A stretch of DNA of 64,000 nt, taken from Rugosibacter aromaticivorans (GTDB lineage Bacteria > Pseudomonadota > Gammaproteobacteria > Burkholderiales > Rhodocyclaceae). Numbering within the stretch: position 1 is the stretch's first letter; the number at the start of each line of letters is the position of its first letter. Below, piece after piece: positions 32,737 to 41,867 of this stretch. The stretch covers positions 1 to 64,000 of the forward strand of contig NZ_CP010554.1 in assembly GCF_000934545.1 (NCBI RefSeq). The letters run 5' to 3'. The notes beneath the pieces were generated by a model. The model had not been told where the DNA came from and did no database searches. It saw nothing but the letters and a program-made list of their open reading frames with translations. The position numbers were made by a program, and so were the translations under genes.

Positions 32737-33689
32737 GTACTCAGCTGTACCTGAATGGTCAGTGGTTGGCGCCGGAAGATGCGCAGGTTTCGGTGATGGA
32801 CCGGGGTTTTCTGTTCGGTGATGGTGTGTATGAAGTCATTCCCGTTTATTCGCGCCACCCGTTTCGTCTTGACCAGCATCTGGGCCGCCTCGGCCGCAGC
32901 CTCGATGCGATCCAGATAGGCAACCCGCACACCCAGGCAGAATGGACTGCATTGGTGAGCCACCTTGCTGCCACCGCTGAATGGGATGACCATTCTATTT
33001 ACATTCAGGTGACACGCGGGCCGATGGCGGTGCGCAATCACGTCTTTCCAGCAGAGCCTGTGCTGACCGTGTTACTGCTCGCAGAACAGATGAATGCGCC
33101 CAGCACAGAGCAAGTCAGCGCGGGGGTGGCGGCAGTTTCTGCGGCGGACATTCGGTGGTTGCGTTGTGATATTAAGTCCACTTCACTCTTGGCGAATTGC
33201 CTGTTGCGCCAGCAGGCAGTGGCAGCGGGTTGTGCTGAGACGGTGTTGTTTCGTGATGGCTTTTTGACCGAAGGCGCCGCCGCTTCGATTTTTGTGGTGC
33301 GGAACGGCGTGTTGCTGGCGCCGATCAAAAACCATCTCACGTTGCCCGGCATTACCTATGACGTGGTGCTGGAGCTTGCCGCAGCAAACGGTTTGCCAGT
33401 TAGCGTGCGGGATATTACCGAAGCCGAGACGCGCACGGCGGATGAGTTATGGTTGGCTTCTTCCACGCGTGAAGTGCTGCCGATTGTTCAGCTTGATGGC
33501 GTAAAAGTTGGGCGGAAACGGGGTTGCGTGGAGCACTGCTCCGCGCCGCTGGAGCCCGCCGGCGATGCAACGCCGGCCGTGGAGGGCATGGCGACTGGCA
33601 ACACATGGGCTGGTACCCCGGGGCCAGTGTTTGCGGCGATGTATGGTTGGTATCAAGAGTACAAAACGAGGGTGATGCGGCATGGATAA
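32733..33689 (+). CDS. dat: D-amino acid aminotransferase (class IV) with an in-frame insert
   Basis: PLP-dependent transaminase making D-Ala or D-Glu. The start is GTG at 32733, overlapping the dacC stop. VMDRGFLFGDGVYEVIPVY and the PLP lysine region RCDIKSTSLLANCLLRQQA are intact, as is TEGAAASIF. Between VQLDGVKVG and TPGPVFAAMYGWYQ, where relatives have only a few residues, there are about 34 extra residues (RKRGCVEHCSAPLEPAG...). They are encoded by GC-rich palindromes (33530-33542 and 33558-33577). The insert lies in the C-terminal domain near the surface and may be tolerated. Confidence 0.9.
   Translation: MSTQLYLNGQWLAPEDAQVSVMDRGFLFGDGVYEVIPVYSRHPFRLDQHLGRLGRSLDAIQIGNPHTQAEWTALVSHLAATAEWDDHSIYIQVTRGPMAVRNHVFPAEPVLTVLLLAEQMNAPSTEQVSAGVAAVSAADIRWLRCDIKSTSLLANCLLRQQAVAAGCAETVLFRDGFLTEGAAASIFVVRNGVLLAPIKNHLTLPGITYDVVLELAAANGLPVSVRDITEAETRTADELWLASSTREVLPIVQLDGVKVGRKRGCVEHCSAPLEPAGDATPAVEGMATGNTWAGTPGPVFAAMYGWYQEYKTRVMRHG
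33530..33577. repeat. Palindromic insert inside dat
   Basis: Two nested palindromes: GGAGC-ACT-GCTCC at 33530-33542 and GCCGGCG-ATGCAA-CGCCGGC at 33558-33577. They fall inside the ~34-codon extra segment of the aminotransferase and keep the frame open. This resembles insertion of a small palindromic repeat into a coding sequence. Confidence 0.6.
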
Positions 33690-33945
33690 GCCCACATTGA
33701 TCGATTTCCCCTGTGATTTTCCACTCAAGATCATGGGTGCGCACGCGGATGATTTTGCGCAGACCATCGCTTCTGTGGTGATCAAACATGCACCCGAATT
33801 TGACGCTGCCACGATGACGATGCGCCCTTCGCGCGCGGGCAACTATCTTGCGCTTACCTGTACCGTGCGCGCCACATCGCAAACCCAACTGGATGCGTTA
33901 TATCTCGAACTCGGTGCGCATCCGATGGTCAAGGTAGTGTTGTGA
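33682..33945 (+). CDS. ybeD: DUF493 (YbeD) family protein
   Basis: An 87-residue DUF493 protein with the family start TLIDFPCDFPLKIMGAHADDF and the ACT-like body ending [14 protein letters not shown]. Function is unclear; the conserved place between dacC/dat and lipB suggests a link to lipoate metabolism or its regulation. Overlaps dat by 8 bases and lipB by 4. Confidence 0.92.
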   Translation: MDKPTLIDFPCDFPLKIMGAHADDFAQTIASVVIKHAPEFDAATMTMRPSRAGNYLALTCTVRATSQTQLDALYLELGAHPMVKVVL

Positions 33946-34571
33946 TTGTGCGCACTTTGGGCCGTGTGGCGTATGCACCCACATTCGCCGCCATGCAAGA
34001 ATTCACCGCTACGCGCACCTCGGATACACCGGATGAAATCTGGCTGTGCGAACATCCGCCGGTATTCACCCAGGGACTGTCAGGCAAGGCTGAACATCTG
34101 TTACAAGACATTGGCATTCCGGTAGTGCAGATTGATCGTGGCGGACAGATCACCTATCATGGTCCTGGCCAAGTGGTGGCCTACCTGTTGTTCGATCTGC
34201 GTCGTCGGCAATTCAAAGTGCGTGAATTCGTGCAGCGTATCGAGCAGGCAGTGATCGAGGTGTTGGCTGGTTATGGCGTCAATGCCGCACGTTTGGCGGG
34301 TGCGCCTGGGGTGTATGTACAGGGGGCCAAGATTGCTGCCCTGGGTTTGCGGATTAAAGGCGGCTGCAGTTATCATGGCGTGGCGCTGAACGTGAATGTG
34401 GATTTGGTGCCCTATCAGGCAATCAACCCTTGCGGTTATGCGGGCATGCGGGTGACGCGCTTGTGTGATCTGGTCAAGACAGGCGATACTCTCACTATCA
34501 CGCAGGTCGGCTCACAGCTGGCTCAAGCGTTGATGCAGCAATTGGAAAACTTGAAAACCCATGACTGTTAA
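33942..34571 (+). CDS. lipB: Octanoyl-(acyl-carrier-protein):protein N-octanoyltransferase
   Basis: LipB moves octanoate from ACP to apo-lipoyl domains. Conserved segments are [36 protein letters not shown], and the catalytic Lys/Cys pair in [19 protein letters not shown] and [12 protein letters not shown]. 209 residues fits the family. The start is a GTG in the YbeD overlap, and the gene overlaps lipA by 11 bases. Confidence 0.95.
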   Translation: MIVRTLGRVAYAPTFAAMQEFTATRTSDTPDEIWLCEHPPVFTQGLSGKAEHLLQDIGIPVVQIDRGGQITYHGPGQVVAYLLFDLRRRQFKVREFVQRIEQAVIEVLAGYGVNAARLAGAPGVYVQGAKIAALGLRIKGGCSYHGVALNVNVDLVPYQAINPCGYAGMRVTRLCDLVKTGDTLTITQVGSQLAQALMQQLENLKTHDC

Positions 34572-35496
34572 ACAAAAAGGCGAAGCTAAAACCGCTCGCA
34601 TCCCGATCAAAATTATTCCGGTCGCCGCGCCGCTGAAAAAGCCCGACTGGATTCGCGTCAAGGCAGGTAATTCGGCGACACGCTTTGGCGAGATCAAACA
34701 GATTTTGCGTGAACATCAATTGCACACCGTGTGCGAAGAAGCCTCCTGCCCCAATATTGGTGAGTGCTTTGGCAATGGCACAGCCACCTTCATGATCCTC
34801 GGCGATTTATGCACACGGCGTTGCCCGTTTTGCGATGTCGGCCACGGCAAACCGCTACCGCCGGATATTGACGAGCCACTGAAACTCGCCCAGACCATCG
34901 CCGCGATGAAGTTGAATTATGTGGTGATCACCAGTGTCGACCGCGATGATTTGCGCGATGGCGGCGCGCAGCATTTTGTCGATTGCATCACACAGATTCG
35001 CACGCTGTCGCCACGCACCAAAATCGAAGTGCTGGTGCCGGATTTTCGTGGCCGGCTGGATTTAGCCATCGATATCCTCGGCACGCAGCCACCGGACATC
35101 ATGAATCACAACATGGAAACTGTACCGCGCCTATACAAGCAGGCTCGCCCTGGCGCCGACTATGCGCATTCGTTGCGCCTGCTGCAGGAATTCAAACAAC
35201 GCCACGCACATATCCCGTCTAAATCCGGCCTCATGGTGGGGTTGGGCGAGAGTGACGAAGAGATTCTCGCCACGATGCGCGACATGCGCGACCACGGTGT
35301 CGAGATGCTCACGCTCGGCCAATACCTCGCGCCTTCAGGCCATCACTTGCCCGTCATGCGCTATGTGCATCCCGATACCTTCGTCTTATTCGAGCAGGCC
35401 GCCACAGCCATGGGCTTTACCCATGCCGCCTGCGGGCCGATGGTGCGCTCTAGCTATCACGCCGACAGCCAAGCCCACGCTGCTGGCGCGATTTAA
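34561..35496 (+). CDS. lipA: Lipoyl synthase
   Basis: Radical-SAM enzyme inserting two sulfurs into octanoyl groups. Both iron-sulfur sites are visible: the auxiliary cluster in [13 protein letters not shown] and the radical-[13 protein letters not shown]. The [15 protein letters not shown] and [18 protein letters not shown] segments are standard; 311 residues. The stop codon runs directly into a perfect copy of the dispersed repeat at 35496. Confidence 0.96.
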   Translation: MTVKQKGEAKTARIPIKIIPVAAPLKKPDWIRVKAGNSATRFGEIKQILREHQLHTVCEEASCPNIGECFGNGTATFMILGDLCTRRCPFCDVGHGKPLPPDIDEPLKLAQTIAAMKLNYVVITSVDRDDLRDGGAQHFVDCITQIRTLSPRTKIEVLVPDFRGRLDLAIDILGTQPPDIMNHNMETVPRLYKQARPGADYAHSLRLLQEFKQRHAHIPSKSGLMVGLGESDEEILATMRDMRDHGVEMLTLGQYLAPSGHHLPVMRYVHPDTFVLFEQAATAMGFTHAACGPMVRSSYHADSQAHAAGAI

Positions 35497-35519
35497 AAAG
35501 TCGGCGCTGGTGATACGGC
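35496..35519 (-). repeat. Dispersed 24-bp repeat, intergenic
   Basis: Perfect, inverted copy starting on the last base of the lipA stop codon. Confidence 0.88.
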
Positions 35520-35573
35520 GATTAATTGGCTAATACGCGGCAAATAAGTGGCAAATAAGCGGTGACTTTTCCT

Positions 35574-37550
35574 ATGCATACGCTAAACGCCGCGCAACAA
35601 GCGGCTGTCACTCATGTCGATGGCCCGCTCTTGGTATTAGCCGGTGCGGGTTCAGGCAAGACGCGCGTCATCACGCAAAAAATTGCCTATCTCATCCGCG
35701 ATTACGGCATTGCGCCATCGCACATCACAGCGATTACCTTCACCAACAAGGCCGCAAAAGAAATGCAGGCGCGCGCTCAAAGCCTGTTAGGCGAGCGAGC
35801 CAAAGGGGTGATGATCAGCACATTCCACGCGCTGGGCGTGCGTATTTTGCGGCAAGAGGCCAATGCGCTCGGGCTAAAACCGGGTTTTTCTATTCTCGAT
35901 AGCTCGGACGCCACCGGATTATTGCAAGAGTTGTCGGGCGGTATTGATAAAGCGCAATTGCGTCTGTTGCAGTCACGTATTTCGTTATGGAAAAATGCAC
36001 TCATCAATCCTGATGCCGCCATAGAGCTCGCCACGGACGGACTGGAAAGTAGCGCAGCGCAACTTTATGTCGATTATGAACGCGCCTTGCGGGCTTATCA
36101 GGCAGTTGATTTTGATGATCTGATTCGTCTGCCCGTCGCGCTATTCACCATGCAAGAAGAGGTGGCTGAGCGTTGGCGAAAGCGGCTATGGCATCTGCTC
36201 ATTGATGAATATCAAGATACCAATCGCGGCCAATACCGGCTGGTGCAATTGCTCACCCAAGGGCGCGACGCATTCACGGCGGTGGGTGATGATGATCAGT
36301 CCATCTATGCCTGGCGCGGTGCCGATAGTGAAAATCTGCGCTTGTTAAAAGCGGATTATCCGCGCCTGAAAGTGGTGATGCTGGAACAAAATTATCGTTC
36401 GACATCGCGCATCCTCGGCGCTGCCAATCAGTTGATTGCCCATAACTCGAAGTTATTCGAAAAAAAACTGTGGTCAACGCATGGGCAGGGCGAAGCGATC
36501 CACATTCAAACTTGCCGTGATGGCGACCATGAAGCCGAATGGGTGGTGTCGCGCCTGTCTGCCCATCGCTTTGAGCGGCGTACCCAGTTTTCTGATTACG
36601 CCATTTTGTATCGTGGCAATTATCAGGCGCGCGTTTTTGAGCAGCAATTGCGCGCGCAACGTATTCCGTATGTAATTTCCGGCGGACAATCTTTCTTCGA
36701 GCGCGCCGAGATTAAAGACATCATTGCCTATTTGCGCCTGCTTACGAATCAGGATGACGATCCCGCGTTTATTCGTGCGGTGACAACCCCCAAGCGCGGC
36801 ATTGGTGGCGCAACGCTGGAAGCGCTGGGCCTTACTGCCGGCAGACGACGGCAAAGCCTGTTTGCAACGTTGCTCTCACCAGCGCTGGGTGATGATCTGC
36901 CAGTGCGTCAACACACTGCGTTGCGTGAGTTTTCCGGGTTTATTCAGCGCATGGAACACCGTGCGAAAAACGAGCCTGCGGGCGCCCTGCTCACCGCAAT
37001 TATCGACGCCATCGGGTATGAGACGTGGTTGTTTAGTGCATTCGACGTGCGTGACGCTGAAACCCGCTGGTCGAATGTGTGCGATTTTGTTCAGTGGATT
37101 GGACGCAAGGGCGAGGAAGAAAATAAAACCCTGCTTGAATTAGCGCAAAGTGTTGCCCTGTTATCCATGTTGGATAATGGCACGGAAGAAAGTAATGCCG
37201 TTCAGCTCGCCACGCTGCATGCCGTCAAAGGGCTTGAGTTTCGTCATGTGTTTCTTGCGGGTATTGAAGAAGGGTTATTACCGCATCGCGATTCACTCGA
37301 CCCCGCGCGACTGGAAGAGGAGCGACGCCTGATGTATGTCGGTTTAACGCGTGCCCAGGCCAGCTTAACTATCAGCTGGTGCGAGCGCCGCAAACAGGGC
37401 AAGACATGGATGTTGCGCGAGCCCTCACGGTTTATCGCTGAGATGGGCGCTGTAGCGCTGACGGCAGCAGCACAGGGCTTGACGGTGCCTGATACAACCA
37501 CAGCCATCGCCCGTGCTGCTGGGTTGCGTGCCATGCTAGCAGGAAAATAA
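35574..37550 (+). CDS. rep: ATP-dependent DNA helicase Rep (UvrD/Rep family)
   Basis: Superfamily 1A 3'-5' helicase. Motifs in order are LAGAGSGKTRVITQK (Walker A), TFTNKAAKEMQAR, LIDEYQDTN (Walker B), GDDDQSIYAWRGADSENL, QNYRST, HAVKGLEF and YVGLTRAQ. About 658 residues from the ATG at 35574. A GTG at 35562 is an alternative start, but MHTLNAAQQAAVTH aligns with the usual Rep N-terminus; neither has a good ribosome site. It assists replication forks. Followed by a strong terminator. Confidence 0.93.
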   Translation: MHTLNAAQQAAVTHVDGPLLVLAGAGSGKTRVITQKIAYLIRDYGIAPSHITAITFTNKAAKEMQARAQSLLGERAKGVMISTFHALGVRILRQEANALGLKPGFSILDSSDATGLLQELSGGIDKAQLRLLQSRISLWKNALINPDAAIELATDGLESSAAQLYVDYERALRAYQAVDFDDLIRLPVALFTMQEEVAERWRKRLWHLLIDEYQDTNRGQYRLVQLLTQGRDAFTAVGDDDQSIYAWRGADSENLRLLKADYPRLKVVMLEQNYRSTSRILGAANQLIAHNSKLFEKKLWSTHGQGEAIHIQTCRDGDHEAEWVVSRLSAHRFERRTQFSDYAILYRGNYQARVFEQQLRAQRIPYVISGGQSFFERAEIKDIIAYLRLLTNQDDDPAFIRAVTTPKRGIGGATLEALGLTAGRRRQSLFATLLSPALGDDLPVRQHTALREFSGFIQRMEHRAKNEPAGALLTAIIDAIGYETWLFSAFDVRDAETRWSNVCDFVQWIGRKGEEENKTLLELAQSVALLSMLDNGTEESNAVQLATLHAVKGLEFRHVFLAGIEEGLLPHRDSLDPARLEEERRLMYVGLTRAQASLTISWCERRKQGKTWMLREPSRFIAEMGAVALTAAAQGLTVPDTTTAIARAAGLRAMLAGK

Positions 37551-37551
37551 T

Positions 37552-37580
37552 CAAGGCCGCCTTGTGCGGCCTTGATTTGT
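37552..37580 (+). terminator. Intrinsic terminator after rep
   Basis: CAAGGCCGC (37552-37560) pairs perfectly with GCGGCCTTG (37566-37574) around a 5-nt loop, followed by a T-rich stretch. It lies between convergent rep and the cytochrome gene and can serve the rep transcript. Confidence 0.85.
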
Positions 37581-37638
37581 CCAAATGCTGCTGGACGAAT
37601 TGCTTGGTGAGCTATGTGAATTATTTCACAAGGCGAAA

Positions 37639-38094
37639 TTACTTCGCCGCGGGTTCTTTCAGGCTACCACCCGATTTGTTTGCCATATAGACAATGGCAC
37701 GCGCCAGTTCAGTTTCGTTGGCGTCCGAGCCGCCTTTGGGAGGCATGGCATTTTTACCACTCGTTGCTGACTTGAGTAACCCACTCAACCCAAGTTTCAA
37801 ACGTGGCCCCCACGCTGCGTTGTCGCCAATCTTTGGCGCACCCGCCGCGCCTGTTGCATGGCAAGCGATACATGCGGCTTGATATAGTTGCTCGCCTGTG
37901 CGCTCGGCGTCCGTGCCGCCAGATGCTGTAGCAATACTCAGCTGGGCCACAGGCATAATGCGCTGACTAACAGCTTCTTCGTCAACCACTACTTGCTTGT
38001 GTGTGAGGTTGACCGCAGCGATAATGGCAATGACTACGATAGCTAATGTAGCCGCAAGAAGATAAATGAAGCCGCGAATCGTATCGTTTTCCAT
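37639..38094 (-). CDS. Membrane-anchored cytochrome c (cytochrome c5 type)
   Basis: A 151-residue protein with one N-terminal membrane anchor (GFIYLLAATLAIVVIAIIAAV) and a c-type heme domain. The heme site is CIACH, and the methionine ligand lies in the C-terminal segment KNAMPPKGG, a cytochrome c5/CcoP-like arrangement. MENDTIRGF (38094) is taken as start because the upstream in-frame extension is not conserved. It would act as a periplasmic electron carrier. Its partner is not visible here. Confidence 0.88.
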   Translation of the reverse strand: MENDTIRGFIYLLAATLAIVVIAIIAAVNLTHKQVVVDEEAVSQRIMPVAQLSIATASGGTDAERTGEQLYQAACIACHATGAAGAPKIGDNAAWGPRLKLGLSGLLKSATSGKNAMPPKGGSDANETELARAIVYMANKSGGSLKEPAAK

Positions 38095-38194
38095 GGGTAA
38101 GCTTTCAAGAGTGATAGGTGCAATGTGCGAATTATAATGGATACTGCGCCTAACGATGGACGTCAACACGCGAACGCGCTATGCTTCGCCCCCT

Positions 38195-38271
38195 GCGCCT
38201 GTAGCTCAGATGGATAGAGTACTGCCCTCCGAAGGCAGGGGTCGCACGTTCGAATCGTGTCAGGCGCACCA
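38195..38271 (+). tRNA. tRNA-Arg (anticodon CCG)
   Basis: Full cloverleaf of 77 nt with encoded CCA. The acceptor GCGCCTG pairs with CAGGCGC, the anticodon stem CTGCC/GGCAG encloses the loop CTCCGAA with anticodon CCG, and the T-arm contains GTTCGAATC. No integrated element is seen next to it. Confidence 0.96.
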
Positions 38272-38377
38272 ATCACCATTAATAAAATACTTCTCTGGAA
38301 CCGTAAGGTGCTAACGCAGGGTAATCGAGGATCGCGGTATCGATGCGCTCTCTTGCCCCGGCTTGAAAAAGAAGATC

Positions 38378-39091
38378 ATGATTCTTTGTCTCGATGCAGG
38401 GAACACGCGATTTAAATGTGGCGTGCATGATGGCCAACGCTGGTGTATGCAGCAGGCGTTTGACTATGACGCATTGCCTGATCTGGCGAATTTACTTCCG
38501 GTCGTACCGAGGCACATGGTTGCCTGCAATGTGGCAGGTTCAGCTATCCAGCGAAAGATTGAAGATCTCGCATACCAGCTGGCGATCCCCCTGACTTGGC
38601 TGGAAAGTGCATCGGCTTGCTGTGGGGTGCGTAATGGCTATGATCATCCCACCCAGCTTGGCGCTGACCGTTGGGCAGGGCTGATTGCTGCCCGGGCGCT
38701 ATCTGCCGAAGCGGCAATCGTGGTGTTGGCAGGTACAGCTACAACCATTGATTTGCTCGATGCAGAGGGTGTGTTTCGTGGAGGGCTCATTCTGCCGGGC
38801 TTGACGCTGATGCGCCGAACGTTAGCACGTAATACCTCTGGATTGGCAGATGTAAGTGGTCACTTTAATATGTTACCCACAAATACAAACGATGCGATTG
38901 CTAGCGGGGCACTCTATGCCACGCTGGGGGCGATTGAGAGGATGCGGGTCACTCAAGGCGCTACTAAGTGCCTTTTATCGGGGGGTGCTGCGGCTGATTT
39001 GTTGCCCCACCTCGCCGCGCCAATACACCCAATCAACTATCTGGTTCTGGAAGGCTTGCTGCAAGTAGCCAAAGCGTCGGCGCTGGATTGA
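38378..39091 (+). CDS. coaX: Type III pantothenate kinase
   Basis: First step of coenzyme A synthesis. The ASKHA-type motifs are LCLDAGNTRFKCGV at the N-terminus, QLGADRWAGLIAAR and VLAGTATTIDLLDAEGVFRGGLILPG. ATG at 38378 follows an AAGAAG site; a TTG 15 bases upstream is less likely. 237 residues is typical of proteobacterial CoaX. In relatives coaX is usually next to the SPOR-domain gene; here a three-gene iron cassette lies between them. Confidence 0.94.
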   Translation: MILCLDAGNTRFKCGVHDGQRWCMQQAFDYDALPDLANLLPVVPRHMVACNVAGSAIQRKIEDLAYQLAIPLTWLESASACCGVRNGYDHPTQLGADRWAGLIAARALSAEAAIVVLAGTATTIDLLDAEGVFRGGLILPGLTLMRRTLARNTSGLADVSGHFNMLPTNTNDAIASGALYATLGAIERMRVTQGATKCLLSGGAAADLLPHLAAPIHPINYLVLEGLLQVAKASALD

Positions 39092-39140
39092 CGCTTTTCC
39101 AGATTTAAAAAGCAACCAAGAAGAAAAATTGTGAACATGG

Positions 39141-39169
39141 TTTACATTTTAAATGAGAATGGTTATTAT
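39141..39169 (+). promoter_or_regulatory. Sigma-70 promoter overlapped by a Fur-box-like site
   Basis: The -35 TTTACA (39141-39146) and -10 TATTAT (39164-39169) are 17 bp apart. Over the -10 lies TGAGAAT-G-GTTATTA (39154-39168), which matches the Fur 7-1-7 pattern TGATAAT-N-ATTATCA at 11 of 14 positions. This predicts iron repression of the cupredoxin-Ftr1 genes that follow. Confidence 0.7.
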
Positions 39170-39202
39170 TTAAACATGTGCTAATCATCCAAGGAGGCTG
39201 CT

Positions 39203-39529
39203 GTGGTTTTTTATCGATTGATGTTACTTGTAGGGATGCTTTTCCCCATCACTGTATTGGCGGCGGATAGTGAGATTGTTTTGACAATTCGTGAGCACCG
39301 TTTTGAGCCAAGTGAGCTAAAGGTCATTGCGAACCAGAAAATTCGGTTAATCGTTAAAAACCTGGATGCCACGCCAGAAGAATTTGAAAGCCACGAGCTA
39401 AACCGCGAAAAAGTTATTTCGGGCAAGGGGCAGGCCACTATTTATATCGGCCCCCTTAAGCCAGGCCGCTATCCGTTTATGGGCGAATTCAATCAAAAAA
39501 CGGCGCAAGGCGTCGTGGTTGCGGAGTAA
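39203..39529 (+). CDS. Periplasmic cupredoxin-domain protein (EfeO-like)
   Basis: A 108-residue exported protein: signal MVFYRLMLLVGMLFPITVLAA then a single cupredoxin domain of the EfeO N-terminal type (IREHRFEPSELKVIANQKIRLIVKNLDATPEEFESHEL...PGRYPFMGEFN). The start is GTG with a strong AGGAGG site. It is directly followed by an Ftr1 permease, so it likely binds or oxidises ferrous iron or copper before uptake. The canonical EfeO imelysin domain and EfeB peroxidase are absent. Confidence 0.85.
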   Translation: MVFYRLMLLVGMLFPITVLAADSEIVLTIREHRFEPSELKVIANQKIRLIVKNLDATPEEFESHELNREKVISGKGQATIYIGPLKPGRYPFMGEFNQKTAQGVVVAE

Positions 39530-39531
39530 TC

Positions 39532-40356
39532 ATGTTTGGCACAGGCATTATTGTTTTTCGTGAAACGCTCGAGGCGGCAATGATTATTGGCATTCTCGCG
39601 GCGGCAACGGTTGGTATTGCAGGCCGCAGCCGTATGCTGCTTGGAGGCATTGCGGCTGGCGTGGCGGGGGCTATTGTGGTGGCTTTGCTGACGGGTCGAA
39701 TTGCTGAAATGGCCGGCGGCACAGGACAAGATCTGATGAATGCGAGCATTCTCGGTTTTGCCGTACTGATGCTGGCGTGGCATAACATTTGGATGTCACG
39801 GCACGGGGCTGCGTTAGCACAAGAGGCTCGGCGGGTAGGGCATGCCGTGCGGGGCGGCGAAAAAACACTGTTAACCCTTTTTGTTGTTATTGCTTTGGCT
39901 GTATTGCGCGAAGGGTCAGAAACAGTACTTTTCGTCTATGGCTCGATGGCTGGCAGCGAAACCAGTGCGCTGCAAGTCTTGACCAGCGGCAGTCTGGGCC
40001 TTGGCGCAGGAGCGCTTGCGGGGTTTCTACTTTATGCAGGTTTCTTACGTATTCCCTTACGCTGGTTTTTTGCAGCCACAAGCGGTCTGATTCTTTTATT
40101 AGCTGCTGCGATGGCGAGTCAAATGGCGCGCTTTCTGGTGCAAAGCGATGTGTTACCAGATTTTGGTAACCCGTTGTGGGATACCACTGGCCTGTTATCG
40201 AACACATCTCCCGCAGGCGTCTTGCTACATGCGCTGATGGGTTACGATGCGACGCCTTCGGGCTTGCAGGTTGTTTTCTATGTGACGACGTTAATCGTTA
40301 TTTTGTTCGCCATGTGGATGTTGCGGTACCGCAAAGACACAATTTCAAGGTTTTAA
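39532..40356 (+). CDS. FTR1-family iron permease
   Basis: A 274-residue inner-membrane permease with about seven helices. It has both REXXE iron-binding motifs of the FTR1 family: RETLE in FRETLEAAMIIGIL near residue 9 and REGSE in VLREGSETVLFVYG near 125. It starts 2 bp after the cupredoxin gene. With that gene and the following outer-membrane protein it forms an iron-uptake cassette under a Fur-like promoter. Confidence 0.92.
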   Translation: MFGTGIIVFRETLEAAMIIGILAAATVGIAGRSRMLLGGIAAGVAGAIVVALLTGRIAEMAGGTGQDLMNASILGFAVLMLAWHNIWMSRHGAALAQEARRVGHAVRGGEKTLLTLFVVIALAVLREGSETVLFVYGSMAGSETSALQVLTSGSLGLGAGALAGFLLYAGFLRIPLRWFFAATSGLILLLAAAMASQMARFLVQSDVLPDFGNPLWDTTGLLSNTSPAGVLLHALMGYDATPSGLQVVFYVTTLIVILFAMWMLRYRKDTISRF

Positions 40357-40367
40357 TCGAGGAAAAA

Positions 40368-41105
40368 ATGAAACTACACAGCATAGTTGCCCCAGTTATC
40401 TTATTTTTCAGCGCAACCACTTTTGCCGGACCGGCTGATTATGTGTATACGCCTGCGGTGGAGTACGGTGAGCGAGAAATCGATTTCAAATTTGGCAGCC
40501 AGCGTCTAGGCGATGGTAATCCTGATCTTTCCGCTTGGAGCGTAGGTATTGGTTACGGAGCGACGGAGTGGTGGTTCACCGAGATATATGCCAAATATAA
40601 GTTTAAAACCCCGGGCAACAGCAGTCATTACGATGCGTGGGAATGGGAAAATAAATTCCAGCTGACCGAAACCGGGAAGTACCCGGTCGATTTGGGTTTT
40701 TTACTCGAACTTGAGCACCCAAAAGATCGCAGTGAAGGGTGGGAAATCAAATGGGGCCCGTTGCTGCAAACAGAATTTGGTAAATGGCAGCTAAATGGCA
40801 ATCTGCTGCTTAAGCGAAACTATCGGGTAGATAGTCCCTCGGATACAGAGTTGGCATATCAAGCACAGGTCAAGTACCGTGGAAATCAACAGTTAGAGTT
40901 CGGTGTTCAAGCCTTTGGTGCGGTGGGTAAATGGAGTAACTGGCAACCGTCGAATCAGCAAAGCCACCAGGCCGGCCCGGCAATCTTTGGCAAGTTGCCG
41001 TTGGGGAACCATCAAGCGATCAAATACAATGCGGCTTGGTTGATCGGTGTTTCACAAGGTGCCCCGGATCAAGCATTTCGTCTGCAGACAGAATACGAAT
41101 TCTGA
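40368..41105 (+). CDS. Outer-membrane-like exported protein of the iron cassette
   Basis: A 245-residue protein with a signal peptide (MKLHSIVAPVILFFSATTFA) and an alternating beta-rich sequence ending in TEYEF, a C-terminal aromatic as in outer-membrane barrels. ATG 40368 follows a GAGG site and is preferred to a longer in-frame reading that overlaps ftr1. Family not recognised; its place in the cassette suggests passage or binding of the metal at the outer membrane. Confidence 0.75.
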   Translation: MKLHSIVAPVILFFSATTFAGPADYVYTPAVEYGEREIDFKFGSQRLGDGNPDLSAWSVGIGYGATEWWFTEIYAKYKFKTPGNSSHYDAWEWENKFQLTETGKYPVDLGFLLELEHPKDRSEGWEIKWGPLLQTEFGKWQLNGNLLLKRNYRVDSPSDTELAYQAQVKYRGNQQLEFGVQAFGAVGKWSNWQPSNQQSHQAGPAIFGKLPLGNHQAIKYNAAWLIGVSQGAPDQAFRLQTEYEF

Positions 41106-41168
41106 TAGCGCGGCGTCCGCTGGCTGCCAGTACTGACACGCCTTGTTGCTAGGGATAGAATTAACCCT

Positions 41169-41816
41169 GTGAAAATTTTACGTTTGTTTTTTTTCTTGCT
41201 GGTTTTGGCTAATCTCATTTTTTTAGCCTGGTCGCAGGGTTATTTTGATGGGGCAACGGAGGCTCATGAACCTTATCGGCTGGCGCAACAATTACACGCA
41301 GAAAAAATGCGGATTGTGGATGAGGGGCAAGTGCGCGAAGCACCGATGGTTTGCCGCACGTTAGGTGGCCTGACCCAGGCCGCAGCCGATCAGATCGAAC
41401 GTGACGTAGCGGCCTTGGGGGGCAAAGCTAAGCGCTTGCAGCTGCAAGCTTTCCATCGGGTGGTAATTGTTGGCTTGGCTGACCAAACAGTTGCAGATAT
41501 GAAAAAGTCCGAGTTGCTATCGCAGTTGCCGCAAACACCCCCGCCCCTGAGCGGAATACAAGTGCAAGCGGCACCCAATGCGCTCAATGGACGGTATGAA
41601 ATTCTTTTGGGCATCTTTACCGACGAAGTGGCTGCGCGAGACTATATTGCCACACTTAAAAAGCGTGGCGTCACGTCAGCTCAATGGGAAAAGCCAAAAC
41701 CCTCGACACCTCGTGAAGGGATAGAAATCCAGGCAAAAGCGGAGGTGTTTACCCGCCAATTGGAAACGTGGATTGCACCGTTTCCTTCTGCGATGGTGAT
41801 GAACTGTGTGCGCTGA
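41169..41816 (+). CDS. SPOR-domain-containing membrane protein
   Basis: A 215-residue protein with one N-terminal helix (RLFFFLLVLANLIFLAW), a helical middle, and a C-terminal SPOR-like fold (YEILLGIFTDEVAARDYIATLKKRGVTSA). The start is GTG at 41169. SPOR domains bind septal peptidoglycan stripped of stem peptides. In related betaproteobacteria this gene normally follows coaX, from which it is separated here by the iron cassette. Confidence 0.8.
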   Translation: MKILRLFFFLLVLANLIFLAWSQGYFDGATEAHEPYRLAQQLHAEKMRIVDEGQVREAPMVCRTLGGLTQAAADQIERDVAALGGKAKRLQLQAFHRVVIVGLADQTVADMKKSELLSQLPQTPPPLSGIQVQAAPNALNGRYEILLGIFTDEVAARDYIATLKKRGVTSAQWEKPKPSTPREGIEIQAKAEVFTRQLETWIAPFPSAMVMNCVR

Positions 41817-41867
41817 ACGCGATAGATCTAAAAAGCGCCTCGCCACGCAGCAAGACCTATCGCTGGC

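Noticed and set aside
36873..36896. TCACCAGCGCTGGG in rep as another repeat copy
   Set aside because: Only the middle of the core matches and the flanks diverge completely.
39072..39095. Repeat copy at the end of coaX
   Set aside because: Only the GTCGGCGCTGG core matches; the rest differs, so it is not counted.
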